A DNA stretch of 33,315 nt, from positions 1-33,315 of the forward strand of contig DWWA01000046.1 in the NCBI GenBank assembly GCA_019119935.1, written 5' to 3'. Positions 1 to 8,965 of this stretch are shown here, one piece after another. The translations under genes were made by a program, and so were the position numbers. The notes under the pieces were generated by a model that was given only the letters and a program-made list of their open reading frames with translations, did no database searches and was not told the DNA's origin. This DNA is from Candidatus Ruthenibacterium merdavium. GTDB taxonomy: Bacteria; Bacillota; Clostridia; Oscillospirales; Ruminococcaceae. The stretch's first letter is position 1. Each line of letters begins with the position of its first letter.

Positions 1-300
1 CTCATAAGCGTAGGAAGTTTGGAAGAAAATCCAATCATTAAGCATGAAAAGTGGTTCTACTTCTTTGTGCTCTTTTTAGTAATCGGATTAGGATACGGAG
101 CATCATTAAGATGGACTGCCGTAGGTTTATACCATTACAAAGGTATGCAGGCTAGATACTTAGTGCCTGTTTTACCGCTGTTTTTCTTATTATTCAAAGG
201 AACACTCGCAAAAACAATAAATAAAGATATGCTTCTTTTTGCCGTAATTTGTCTGAATGCCTATTCTGTATTATATACATTTGCGCAAGTCATTTGGTAA
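1..300 (+). CDS. C-terminal end of a DUF2142-like multi-pass membrane protein (partial)
   Basis: The reading frame is open from the first base, so the gene starts upstream of the window. A TTG at 19 is in frame but has no convincing ribosome binding site. The visible ~99 residues contain about three hydrophobic segments and the phrase GMQARYLVPVLPLFFLL. This resembles the conserved C-terminal stretch of DUF2142 proteins, large membrane proteins often found in O-antigen, teichoic acid or exopolysaccharide loci. It ends 36 bp before the radical SAM gene on the same strand, so it probably belongs to the same glycan locus. Only the tail is visible; a GT39-like or other polytopic glycan protein is the alternative. 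Confidence 0.6.
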   Translation, partial: LISVGSLEENPIIKHEKWFYFFVLFLVIGLGYGASLRWTAVGLYHYKGMQARYLVPVLPLFFLLFKGTLAKTINKDMLLFAVICLNAYSVLYTFAQVIW

Positions 301-336
301 TTAGGTGCTAAAGTTAAGAGAAAGGATTGTTTATCC

Positions 337-1782
337 ATGAAAATTTTATTTTTGAATTTACCGTATGAGTTTGAAATCAGCCGTGCCAGCCGCTGGCCGG
401 AAAAAACAAAAAGCGGCACCCAGTATTATCCGTATTGGATTTGTTATGCAGCGGGTGTTTGTATGGACCGCGGCTATGATGTTGACTTAGTGGACTGCAT
501 TGCCCGCAAGCTGACAACAGAGCAAACAGTGGAATTGGTAAAACAGTCGAATGCAGATTATATTATGGGTGAAATTACCACTTCTACCTGCCATCATGAT
601 TATCAAGTTTTGACAGCAATCAAAAAGGCTTGTCCGAACGTTAAAATTTTAATCGGCGGTACGCATGCAACCGTTCTTTCTACCAAGGTTATGGAAGAGT
701 GCCCGGCGATTGATGTTGTTGCCCGTCAGGAGTATGATTTCACACTGGATGAAATTATGAAAAACTGGGACAATCTGTCCGAGGTAAAGGGCATCACCTA
801 TCGAAATCAATCCGGAGAAATCATTTTCCAGCCGGACCGTCCTTGGACAGAGGATTTAGACGAGCTGCCGATGGTTTCCAAAGTCTACGAAAAGTTCCTT
901 GATGTCAATGATTATTGCTATGCTTTTGCCCAAAAGCCGATGATCCAAATTTTCAGCTCTCGCGGATGTCCGTTCCACTGCAATTTCTGTTCGTACCCCG
1001 AAAGCATGAGCGGCCGGCGTTTCCGTCGCCGCAGTGTGAAAAACTTTGTGGATGAGCTGGAATATATTCACAACAATATGCCTTATATTCGTGAAATCTT
1101 CATCGAGGATGACACGTTTACTGTGGATAAAAAGCGTGTTGTTGAAGTTTGCGATGAAATTCAGCGCCGTGGCTTAAAATTGGTGTGGTCTTGCAATACG
1201 CGTGTCGATACGCTGGATTATGATACGATGAAGCGCATGAAAGAGGCAGGCTGCCGTTTGCTGGTGGTTGGCTACGAGTCCGGCAGTCAGAAAGTACTGG
1301 ATGAAACTCGCAAGGGTATTAAACTCGAGCAGTCTGAGGAATTTGCGCGCAATACGAAAAAATTGGGCATTAAGGTGTTCGGCTGCTTTATGATTGGCTT
1401 AAAGGGTGACAATCGCGAAACTATCGAGGAAACTTTCCGCTTCGCCAAAAAGCTCTATCCGGATATGGTTTTCTTCCAGCAGGCAGTACCTTTCCCGGGC
1501 ACGGCTTTCTATCAGTGGGCAAAAGAAAATGGCTATTTGCGCACTGAGGATTATTCTAAGTGGTTAAATAAAGACGGTTATCTGGATTGTTTGGTAGACT
1601 ATCCTTATGCGGATCATAAAGAGATTGAGAAGATTCGCGATAATTTGATGAGCCGTTACTATTTCTCATTCACCTATATTTTCAAAACCTTCCTGGCGAA
1701 TCTTGATTGGTTTGAATTTAAGCGTGTTATGAAGGGCGGATTCACTTATATTTGGTTCCGGATTAAAAAGATGGGAAAGTAA
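337..1782 (+). CDS. B12-binding-domain radical SAM protein
   Basis: A 481-residue protein with the two-part layout of class B, B12-dependent-type radical SAM enzymes (BchE/HpnJ-like). Residues ~1-150 form a Rossmann-like cobalamin-binding region (DVDLVDCIAR, ILIGGTHATVL). The radical SAM core follows with its 4Fe-4S motif CxxxCxxC at C211, C215 and C218 (RGCPFHCNFCSYP). Later core motifs are visible as IFIEDDTFTVD, LLVVGYESGSQ and FGCFMIGLKGD. These enzymes cleave S-adenosylmethionine and commonly methylate or rearrange unactivated carbons. The substrate cannot be read from sequence. Its place between glycan genes suggests action on a sugar or lipid carrier, which is inference. An AAAGGA site precedes the ATG. 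Confidence 0.88.
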   Translation: MKILFLNLPYEFEISRASRWPEKTKSGTQYYPYWICYAAGVCMDRGYDVDLVDCIARKLTTEQTVELVKQSNADYIMGEITTSTCHHDYQVLTAIKKACPNVKILIGGTHATVLSTKVMEECPAIDVVARQEYDFTLDEIMKNWDNLSEVKGITYRNQSGEIIFQPDRPWTEDLDELPMVSKVYEKFLDVNDYCYAFAQKPMIQIFSSRGCPFHCNFCSYPESMSGRRFRRRSVKNFVDELEYIHNNMPYIREIFIEDDTFTVDKKRVVEVCDEIQRRGLKLVWSCNTRVDTLDYDTMKRMKEAGCRLLVVGYESGSQKVLDETRKGIKLEQSEEFARNTKKLGIKVFGCFMIGLKGDNRETIEETFRFAKKLYPDMVFFQQAVPFPGTAFYQWAKENGYLRTEDYSKWLNKDGYLDCLVDYPYADHKEIEKIRDNLMSRYYFSFTYIFKTFLANLDWFEFKRVMKGGFTYIWFRIKKMGK

Positions 1783-1837
1783 CATCTATCTTAGTGGCTT
1801 TAGATTATAAAAACAGAAAGAATGGACGAGGATTTAT

Positions 1838-2962
1838 ATGAAGACAGCATTGCTCACACCTTTTGATACAGGAAATATAGGCACTGTTATGCAGGCTTAT
1901 GCGACACACTCACTCATTAAAGATTTCGGTTATGATAATAAAATTATTTATTATCATTATGATTCAATACAGAATCCGTTTCTGCCTTCTAATCTTTTCA
2001 AAAGAGGCTTGAAAAGATATGTAGGTTCCATTGCGGGTTTTCTGATGAGATATCCCGCTAAAAAAAGTTTGTGGAATTTTATTAATAGGCATTTGGATAT
2101 TACTGAAAAAGTCAGTAAAAATATGTTGCCTGCATTCTCAGAGCAATTTGACTACGTCATTGTAGGAAGTGACTGCGTATGGAATGGAGATGCGTTTCAT
2201 CTTGAAACAGCTTATCTGTTGGATTTTTTAGAAGATAACAGGAAAAAAGGTAATTTTGCTAGCAGCTTTGCTTGTGATGGACTTACAGATGATCTTAAGC
2301 CGATTTTTTCCAAATATTTGTCTATGTTTCCAAGACTGTCGGTTCGAGAAGTACGAGGAAGAGAAATCATAAAGGAGATAACGGGTAAAGATGCAACGGT
2401 CGTACTAGATCCTACTTTGGTTCGGGATAATATTTTTTGGGCAAATATAGCCAATGAAAGTAACTTGGAACTACAAGAAGATTATATTTTTGTTGCAGAA
2501 TATGCGATTTCACAAGCATTGATTAGAGATGCTGAAAAATTGTCAAAAAAATATAATCTTCCGATTTATTGCCTCTATCCGCCAAAAGGAAAAAACATCA
2601 AGGCAAAAACCTTTTTAAAAGCAGGTCCTGAAGATGTGATGAAGCTTATTCAAAATGCAAAATTTGTGCTGTCGGATAGCTATCATATGATGATCTTTGC
2701 AATTAATTTTAACAAGGAGTTTTTTGCATATAAAACAGTGACGAATATACCTGCAATCAGCAAATATTACAGTATTCTCGGTTGTTTGAACCTGGAGAAT
2801 AGATTGATGGAAACACAGAATTTGACAGAAAATAGCATAGATATTTTAAACCTGCAACCAATAGATTATGCTGTTGTGAATAAAAAGCTGGAACAAGAAA
2901 GAAGTTTGTCTAAAAAATATCTGGAAGATTTGCTCGAAGATGCGTCTAATGGGTTTAAATAA
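1838..2962 (+). CDS. Polysaccharide pyruvyl transferase family protein
   Basis: A 374-residue protein that fits the polysaccharide pyruvyl transferase family, which adds ketal pyruvate from phosphoenolpyruvate to glycan sugars. Family landmarks are visible in order: TPFDTGNIGTVMQAYA near the N-terminus, DYVIVGSDCVWN (usually GSDQVWN, so Cys replaces Gln), SVREVRGREIIKEITGKDA, VVLDPTLV, and VLSDSYHMMIFAINFNK (usually SFHG, so Met replaces Gly after the His). It sits between the radical SAM and flippase genes, 3 bp before the latter. Its codons look more A/T-rich than the radical SAM gene, with AGA, ATA and AAA common, which may mean a separate origin. The exact acceptor sugar is unknown. Confidence 0.85.
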   Translation: MKTALLTPFDTGNIGTVMQAYATHSLIKDFGYDNKIIYYHYDSIQNPFLPSNLFKRGLKRYVGSIAGFLMRYPAKKSLWNFINRHLDITEKVSKNMLPAFSEQFDYVIVGSDCVWNGDAFHLETAYLLDFLEDNRKKGNFASSFACDGLTDDLKPIFSKYLSMFPRLSVREVRGREIIKEITGKDATVVLDPTLVRDNIFWANIANESNLELQEDYIFVAEYAISQALIRDAEKLSKKYNLPIYCLYPPKGKNIKAKTFLKAGPEDVMKLIQNAKFVLSDSYHMMIFAINFNKEFFAYKTVTNIPAISKYYSILGCLNLENRLMETQNLTENSIDILNLQPIDYAVVNKKLEQERSLSKKYLEDLLEDASNGFK

Positions 2963-2965
2963 ATT

Positions 2966-4189
2966 ATGAAACTTACAGGAGCGCTTTGGAATACACTTGG
3001 CAGCACAATGTATGGGATCAACAGCTTTGTTATGTTGGCATTGGTCAGTCGATTTGGAAGCGTGGAACAAGCTGGCTATTTTGGAATTGCTTTTACAACG
3101 GCTCAGATTTTATACATTGTCGGCTTGTTCGGAGCTAATATTTTTCAAATGACAGACTACCAGCATCAGTACTCCTTTTCTGATTATGCAAAAGTAAAGG
3201 TTATTTCATGTGCGTTGATGTTGCTGGGATGTGTTAGTTCTCTGCTTTTGATTGGGTATCAACCTGAGAAAGCAACTTATCTGGTGATGTTGGTGTTGCT
3301 GATGCTTTTAAACGCAGTCGGCGAACTCTATCAAAGTCTGTTTTTTCAAAATAATCGCTTAGATCTTTCGGGTGCAGCATTGTTTTATCGTACATTTTGG
3401 TCACTTTTCGCGTTTACTGTTACTATTCTGATTTTTCAAAATATTTTATTGGCGGTACTTTTACAAACTTTATGCAATTTTCTTATAACTTTATACTATG
3501 CACTAAAGATTGCGCCGCCATTTATTATGAAAGAGCCCAAACAAGCAGATGCACGTTCTAAAATGGGAGCGCTGCTTTTAGAGTGCACACCGCTCTTTAT
3601 AGGCATGTTGCTCATGAATATTATGATTAATGCTTCAAAATACGGAATAGAAATTTTCTTAGATGATACGGCGCAGGGTTATTATAACATGATTTTTATG
3701 CCTGCTCAGGTTATAAATATGTGCAGTCAGTTTTTGTTTAAGCCTCTTTTGAGTCGTTATGCTGTTTTGCTTAAAGAAAATCAACTTTCTGACTTTAGAA
3801 AATTACTGTTGAGGCAGATAGGTTTAGTGTTGGCATTTACGTCTGTTTGTTGCTTGATTGCCTATTGGTTGGGAGCACCTGTTTTGGGATGGCTGTATAA
3901 AAAAGATCTTTCGATGTTAAAAAATGAGCTTACGATGGTTATTTTAGGCGGTGGTGTGTTTGCTGCTTGCCAGTTATTTTATTATATTTTTGTGATTTTG
4001 CGTCAGCAGAGAAAAATTTTGTTCATTTATATCTGTGTGTTTTGGGTTTCTGTGGCAGTGACAGCTCTTTTGGTGACACGAATGCAGCTTGCCGGTGCGG
4101 TGCTGTCTTTTATTGTTACGCATGCAATTTTACTGCTTGTGTATGCTCTTGTATTAAGTTGGGTATTAAGGGGGAAGCGGCGTGCCTGA
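2966..4189 (+). CDS. Wzx-like polysaccharide flippase (oligosaccharide/lipid flippase family)
   Basis: A 407-residue polytopic membrane protein with about 12 hydrophobic segments. The N-terminus (GALWNTLGSTMYGINSFVMLALVSRFGSVEQAGYFGIAFT is typical in pattern, quoted positions 4-44 approximately) matches the start of polysaccharide biosynthesis proteins that flip lipid-linked repeat units across the membrane. Length is close to the usual 400-480. It begins 3 bp after the pyruvyl transferase stop with a weak ribosome binding site, so it is probably translationally coupled. It overlaps the next glycosyltransferase by 8 bp. Like the preceding gene it is relatively A/T-rich. No Wzy polymerase is visible inside the window. 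Confidence 0.82.
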   Translation: MKLTGALWNTLGSTMYGINSFVMLALVSRFGSVEQAGYFGIAFTTAQILYIVGLFGANIFQMTDYQHQYSFSDYAKVKVISCALMLLGCVSSLLLIGYQPEKATYLVMLVLLMLLNAVGELYQSLFFQNNRLDLSGAALFYRTFWSLFAFTVTILIFQNILLAVLLQTLCNFLITLYYALKIAPPFIMKEPKQADARSKMGALLLECTPLFIGMLLMNIMINASKYGIEIFLDDTAQGYYNMIFMPAQVINMCSQFLFKPLLSRYAVLLKENQLSDFRKLLLRQIGLVLAFTSVCCLIAYWLGAPVLGWLYKKDLSMLKNELTMVILGGGVFAACQLFYYIFVILRQQRKILFIYICVFWVSVAVTALLVTRMQLAGAVLSFIVTHAILLLVYALVLSWVLRGKRRA

Positions 4190-5207
4190 AATTACGGTGG
4201 TTATTACAGCCTACCAGCTTGAGCACTATTTAGACCAATGTTTGAAAGAGCTGTTTGACCAGACATTTCAGGATTTTGATCTTTTACTGGTTGATGATTG
4301 CTCAAAAGACAGAACACGCGAAATCATTGAGCAATGGAAGTTGAAGTATCCTGAAAGGATAAAGACTTTGTTTTTGCAAAAAAACCTTGGCATGCCCTCT
4401 AAAACAAGAAATGCCGCGCTGGACAGCGGATTGATTGATGGCAGGTACTTTGTTTTTCTGGACGGTGATGATGCCATTGAACCATTCTTTCTGGAAAAGC
4501 TTCATACTGCGGCAGTAAAGTATAACGCACAGGTTGCTATTTGTGCCTATGATCGTGTTGAAGCGGAAAGCGGACGCAGGCTGTGCGAGGAAATGAAAGG
4601 ATTTCCTGCTGCTTTGGACATTCCGCCAAACAACGATATTTTGGCTTTTGTCAATACGTCACCTTGGAATAAGCTGTGGGAAACCTCTTTGTTTGGCGAC
4701 GGCCGGTTTCCTCTTTTTAAAGTGGGCGAGGAGGTTGTGCTCCAATTTACGCGCTACGTAAAAGCGAGAAGAATTGCATTTGTAGATGATGTGCTGATTC
4801 ACTATCGGGTGCGTGAAGGTTCCGTGATTTCTAACACACCGGAAGAGTCTATTTGGCAATTTGCAAACGAACTGAAATCGTGTTATGATAGTCAAAACGA
4901 CATTTTTCGTGAAACAGTGGCTTTAATGACATTTTTACACATCGGAATTTCTATGGCGCTTCGCGCTGCGGATAATCCCGATATTGACTTAAAGAACCAT
5001 CTGAAAAAGACGTCTGAATTTTTTAAACGAGAGTTTGCTTGGTTTCGGACAAGCCGTTTTTTAAAGTTTCGATCTTTAGCGAAACATGGGTTCAAGGGAG
5101 TGGCTTTGTGGGCTTGTCTTTGCGCCTATCGAGTGCGTTGTTTTGGGCTGGTTTTACATGTGTTCCGTTTTGCAACGTCTAAGCTGCATGTTGATATCAA
5201 ATTTTGA
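4182..5207 (+). CDS. Family 2 glycosyltransferase
   Basis: A 341-residue cytoplasmic GT2 enzyme. It starts with GTG at 4182, overlapping the flippase stop by 8 bp; an AGGGGG site lies just upstream and no better ATG exists. The GT-A fold is clear: ITVVITAYQLEHYLDQCL, then LLLVDDCSKDRTREII, then FVFLDGDDAIEP containing the metal-binding DxD-type DGDD motif, and a later acidic GEEVVLQFTRY. The C-terminal ~100 residues are basic and hydrophobic, perhaps a membrane-associating region. It transfers a sugar from a nucleotide donor to a growing glycan; donor and linkage cannot be told. Confidence 0.9.
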   Translation: MPEITVVITAYQLEHYLDQCLKELFDQTFQDFDLLLVDDCSKDRTREIIEQWKLKYPERIKTLFLQKNLGMPSKTRNAALDSGLIDGRYFVFLDGDDAIEPFFLEKLHTAAVKYNAQVAICAYDRVEAESGRRLCEEMKGFPAALDIPPNNDILAFVNTSPWNKLWETSLFGDGRFPLFKVGEEVVLQFTRYVKARRIAFVDDVLIHYRVREGSVISNTPEESIWQFANELKSCYDSQNDIFRETVALMTFLHIGISMALRAADNPDIDLKNHLKKTSEFFKREFAWFRTSRFLKFRSLAKHGFKGVALWACLCAYRVRCFGLVLHVFRFATSKLHVDIKF

Positions 5208-5220
5208 GTGGTGGTTGTAG

Positions 5221-5937
5221 ATGAAGTTATTGATTATTATACCTGCTTACAATGAGCAGGATAACATTGAGCGTGTTGTAGAAAATTTGAAAAATAATTT
5301 TCCTCAGTATGATTATCTTGTAGTCAATGACGGGAGTGCAGATAAAACAGCGCAAATTTGCACAGAGAACGGATATCGTCTTCTGGATCTTCCCATTAAC
5401 CTCGGCCTTGCGGGCGCAGTTCAGGCGGGTATGAAATATGCTTATTGTCACGGCTATGATGCAGCGATTCAATTTGACGCAGACGGTCAGCATCGCCCTG
5501 AATTTATTGAGCCAATGATGGAGAAACTGAAAAGCGGATACGATGTTGTCATTGGGAGTCGCTTTGTAACAGAGAAAAAGCCGCGTAGTCTGCGGATGCT
5601 GGGAAGCACATTGATTACGTTTGCCATTCGGCTTACCACCGGTGCAACAATTAAAGACCCAACCAGCGGTATGCGTGTGTATAACCGTTTAATGATTCAT
5701 CAGTTTGCAACACAGCTGAACCATGCTCCAGAGCCCGATACAATCAGTTATCTGCTGTGCCGAAATGCAAAAATTGCCGAGGTACAGGTAGCAATGGACG
5801 AACGCACCGCCGGGGTAAGCTATTTAAACTGGACACGCAGTATGGGTTATATGCTGCGCATGGGAATTTCTATTTTGCTGATGCAGTGGTTTCGCGGAAA
5901 AGAGCCGATTGTTCACGCGCAAGAGGAGGAAACGTAA
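5221..5937 (+). CDS. DPM1-like family 2 glycosyltransferase
   Basis: A 238-residue GT2 enzyme of the dolichyl/undecaprenyl-phosphate type. Motifs: LLIIIPAYNEQDNIERVV, YLVVNDGSADKT, LGLAGAVQAGMKYA, AIQFDADGQHRPEFI (with DAD/DxDGQH metal site) and DPTSGMRVYNR. These enzymes typically move a hexose from a nucleotide sugar onto undecaprenyl phosphate for later extracytoplasmic transfer. The next gene starts at the base after its stop codon and encodes a DUF2304 protein, a very common partner of this class, which supports the assignment. It lacks the C-terminal GtrA-like membrane domain some relatives carry. Confidence 0.9.
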   Translation: MKLLIIIPAYNEQDNIERVVENLKNNFPQYDYLVVNDGSADKTAQICTENGYRLLDLPINLGLAGAVQAGMKYAYCHGYDAAIQFDADGQHRPEFIEPMMEKLKSGYDVVIGSRFVTEKKPRSLRMLGSTLITFAIRLTTGATIKDPTSGMRVYNRLMIHQFATQLNHAPEPDTISYLLCRNAKIAEVQVAMDERTAGVSYLNWTRSMGYMLRMGISILLMQWFRGKEPIVHAQEEET

Positions 5938-6285
5938 ATGGAGTTGGAGCTTCGCTTAATTTTGCTGTTTGGTGCAGTTTTGACAATGGCTTATTTTATC
6001 CGCCAGATTCAGAAAAAACGCATGCAGATTGATTATGCAATTTATTGGGCTTTGTTCAGCGGCGCTCTGGTGGTTTTGGCGGCGTTTCCCGGTATTGTTA
6101 CGTTTGGAGCAAGGCTGCTGCATATTCAGTCGCCGGCAAATCTAATTTATCTTTGCCTGATTTTTGCCTTAATTATTAAGCTGTTTACTACAACAGTAAA
6201 GGTTTCTAAGTTGAACCAACAGGTAACAGAGCTAACACAGCATATTGCTTTGTATGAACGGGAACAAAAAGAAGCACAAGAATAA
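5938..6285 (+). CDS. DUF2304 small membrane protein
   Basis: A 115-residue protein with three hydrophobic segments (residues ~5-22, ~33-55, ~66-82), then a short charged tail predicted to be helical (KVSKLNQQVTELTQHIALYEREQKE). The size, three-segment layout and position right after a DPM1-like GT2 match DUF2304. A strong GAGGAGG site lies within the end of the preceding gene, and the ATG abuts its stop codon, so the two are co-translated. The role is not established; an accessory or membrane anchor for the glycosyltransferase is the usual inference. Confidence 0.85.
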   Translation: MELELRLILLFGAVLTMAYFIRQIQKKRMQIDYAIYWALFSGALVVLAAFPGIVTFGARLLHIQSPANLIYLCLIFALIIKLFTTTVKVSKLNQQVTELTQHIALYEREQKEAQE

Positions 6286-6482
6286 AGAAATACTAATTTT
6301 TTTAATTCGGTCACTAATTAAAGAAACATCCGATTAAATGTTTTGCCGCATTTTTAAGCAGCTTAGTTTTATCCCTGGTGTTGCATATTTGTTCCATCGG
6401 TATATGGAGCCGCTTTGTCAAAAAGCCTCGTCTTGGATTGTCGAGCATTGCTTGATTTCAGCTTAAAAGGAGAAAACTCCCA
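6286..6482. other. Intergenic stretch between two glycan transcription units
   Basis: About 200 bp without a credible gene. It starts A/T-rich. A weak hairpin (AAACAT / ATGTTT, about 6325-6343) is visible, but without a clean T-run, so I do not call a terminator. The promoter of the following gene lies just downstream. Confidence 0.5.
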
Positions 6483-6511
6483 TTGCGAAAATGCGCAAAA
6501 TTTGTTATACT
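6483..6511 (+). promoter_or_regulatory. Sigma-A promoter of the methyltransferase-glycosyltransferase unit
   Basis: A -35 box TTGCGA (6483-6488), a 17-bp spacer and a -10 box TATACT (6506-6511) preceded by TGT, giving an extended -10. Predicted transcription start is about 6518, roughly 54 bases before the chosen start codon at 6572. It separates the downstream genes from the DUF2304 gene. Confidence 0.75.
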
Positions 6512-6571
6512 GAAGACGTTTGAGGCAAGGTCTGCCTATTTATCATATAGATGCTGTCGCGAGGTGTGTTT

Positions 6572-8965
6572 ATGAAAGAAGAGAAGTACGGAAAATATTA
6601 CAACGCATCCTATTATTTGGATGGGTGCGGGCCGGACTATAATGATAAGGAATATTGGACAGGACAATTCCAAAAAATTGCAGAAAACATCGTTTCTGCT
6701 TTTTCGCCTAAAACCTTCTTAGACGTTGGCTGCGCTTATGGTTATTTAGTAGCGGCTTTGCGTGATTTAGGCGTCGAGGCCTACGGTGTGGATGTTTCCG
6801 AATATGCCATCAGCCAAGCGCGTGAGGACATTCGGGCTTTTTGTTATGTCTGCAATGCGGCAGAGGGTCTGCCCAAGGAACTGCCGCAGACGTTTGACTG
6901 CATTTCTACCATCGAAGTAATCGAGCATCTTTATGAAGAGGACGCACAGCCCTTTATCAAAGCGCTGTGCCAGCACACAGACCAAATTATTTTCTCTTCT
7001 ACACCTGACGATTTTAAAGAGCCGTCTCACTTTAATGTCCAGCAGCAGGAATATTGGGCCAAGCGCTTTGCAAAAGAGGGTTTTTTGCATGATTTGAATA
7101 CAGACGTAACCTTCTTATCCCCGCAGGCTTTGGTGTTCCGCCGTCAGGAGAAAGATTCTCTGCGCTTGATTGAGGATTATGAACATGCGGCGCGTGTTCA
7201 AAAAAGGAAACTGACCGAGCATTACGACGAAGTGATTCGCGTAAAAGATAAATATATTGATGACTTGCAGGCGATCCGAGAAAACGAAACTGCTGCTGCT
7301 GATGCACAAAAAAAAGCACATTTAGCGGAATTGCAGCAGCAAAAAGAAAATTATGAGCAGCAAAAAGCGCAGTACGAGCAGCAAAAAGCGCAATACGAGC
7401 AGCTTTTGGCACAGGAAAAAGAACGCTACGAGGAGCTTTCTAAGAAAGAACGAGAAGCGGTTTCTTCCGCTTTACGTGAGGTTGTGGCAGAAAGCTATGC
7501 GAAAATTGCAGACTATCAGAAGAAGATTCGTGATTTAGAACAGCTTGTGTGGTCTACCGCAGATGAGCGTGATTCTTTGTGCCAAACGTTGTCTTCTGTT
7601 CGGCTTCACGAGCACCAGCTGCAATATGTACACGACCAGATTGTCAACTCAACCTTTTGGAAAATGACATGGCCGGCACGCAGAGTAGTAAGCGGTGCCA
7701 AAAAGCTGCTGAAAGGAGGCTCACGCGGAGCGGAACCTGCGCCGGCAGTTGGTGCGCCTGCGCTTCCTGCCGCGGTGCTGACGGTAAGCTGTGACCATGT
7801 GATTCGCGCAGGAGATTACTGGAAGCGTTTAAACCGTAACGTTCAGCCGATTGATTCTTCGCTCTGTGAGAGCGAGGGAGCGCGCTTGAATTTGGTGACG
7901 GACAGCCTTGCGGCGAATTCTCTCTTTGGAGGAGTGGCTACGTCACTTTTGCTGGCTACGGAATTTGTCAAGCGCCATAATATGCCCTTGCGCATTATTA
8001 CAAGGGATGCCGTCACAGATCCTAAAGATTATTACACTATTTTAGAACTGAATGACATTGAGCCTCCCGAGAAGGTAGAGTTTTTCTGTGATGCGGATCG
8101 CGATGCAAACGGAAAAAGAAATACAAAGCTTCCTGTTTCGCCCGATGATATTTTCTTTGCAACAAGCTGGTGGAGCGCAAAGGCGGTAGAAAAAACCACA
8201 CTTAGAAAACGCTTTTTCTACATCATTCAAGAGGTAGAAACCTTTTTCTATCCGTATGGTGATGAGCATTTGTTCTGCAAAGAAGTGATGGAAAATCAAA
8301 ACATCGACTTTATTGTTAACAGCAGCTACCTGTGGGATTACTTCAAGGTGAATGAGCCGAATATTGTGAAGAACGGCGTTTATTTTGAACCGGCATTCAG
8401 CACCAGCCTGTATCAAAAGCCCACGTTTGTCGAGATGCCGAAAAGAACTCTGTTTTTCTATTCTCGCCCCAATAATCCGCGCAATTTGTTTGCACATGGA
8501 CTTTTGTTCTTAGACGAAGCGATTAAACGCGGTATTATTGACACTGAGAAGTGGGAAATTTGTTTCGCGGGTCAGGATGTCCCCGAGGTTGCTTTTTGTG
8601 ACGGAAGTCGTCCCACCTGTTTGGGTCAAATGAGTTGGGAGGAGTACCGTTCCTTTGTCAAGAACGTGGATTTGGCGCTTTCCTTGATGTATACGCCCCA
8701 TCCCAGCTATCCGCCTTACGATGTGGCCGTCAGCGGCGGTGTTGTTATCACTAATAAATTCCAGAATAAGGATTCCTTCCCCAGTTGCAACAATATTGTG
8801 CTGGGCGATTTGAACCTGGATGATTTTATGGACGCGATGGAAAAAGCGGTTGCATTAGCACAAGATATGGATCAACGAAAGAAAAATTATGAATCGATGA
8901 CCATTCAAAGAAGCTGGAAGGATACATTCCAGAATACAATTTTAAAAATGGGTGAGTTATTATGA
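6572..8965 (+). CDS. Methyltransferase / coiled-coil / WsaF-like glycosyltransferase fusion
   Basis: A ~797-residue multidomain protein. Residues ~1-215 are a class I SAM methyltransferase with motif I FLDVGCAYGYLV near residue 50, VDVSEYAI and IEVIEHLYEEDA. Residues ~215-350 are a charged coiled coil with a tandem YEQQKAQ heptad. An Ala/Pro-rich linker follows (~375-405). The last ~370 residues resemble WsaF-type rhamnosyltransferases: LVTDSLAANSLFGGVATSLL, FYIIQEVETFFYPYGDEH, LFFYSRPNNPRNLF, and PSYPPYDVAVSGGVVITN. I choose ATG 6572 over 6551: GAGGTG lies 6 bp before 6572, and nothing suitable precedes 6551. Its stop overlaps the next start (ATGA). It probably methylates and extends a surface glycan chain, with the coiled coil perhaps setting chain length; that is inference. 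Confidence 0.82.
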   Translation: MKEEKYGKYYNASYYLDGCGPDYNDKEYWTGQFQKIAENIVSAFSPKTFLDVGCAYGYLVAALRDLGVEAYGVDVSEYAISQAREDIRAFCYVCNAAEGLPKELPQTFDCISTIEVIEHLYEEDAQPFIKALCQHTDQIIFSSTPDDFKEPSHFNVQQQEYWAKRFAKEGFLHDLNTDVTFLSPQALVFRRQEKDSLRLIEDYEHAARVQKRKLTEHYDEVIRVKDKYIDDLQAIRENETAAADAQKKAHLAELQQQKENYEQQKAQYEQQKAQYEQLLAQEKERYEELSKKEREAVSSALREVVAESYAKIADYQKKIRDLEQLVWSTADERDSLCQTLSSVRLHEHQLQYVHDQIVNSTFWKMTWPARRVVSGAKKLLKGGSRGAEPAPAVGAPALPAAVLTVSCDHVIRAGDYWKRLNRNVQPIDSSLCESEGARLNLVTDSLAANSLFGGVATSLLLATEFVKRHNMPLRIITRDAVTDPKDYYTILELNDIEPPEKVEFFCDADRDANGKRNTKLPVSPDDIFFATSWWSAKAVEKTTLRKRFFYIIQEVETFFYPYGDEHLFCKEVMENQNIDFIVNSSYLWDYFKVNEPNIVKNGVYFEPAFSTSLYQKPTFVEMPKRTLFFYSRPNNPRNLFAHGLLFLDEAIKRGIIDTEKWEICFAGQDVPEVAFCDGSRPTCLGQMSWEEYRSFVKNVDLALSLMYTPHPSYPPYDVAVSGGVVITNKFQNKDSFPSCNNIVLGDLNLDDFMDAMEKAVALAQDMDQRKKNYESMTIQRSWKDTFQNTILKMGELL

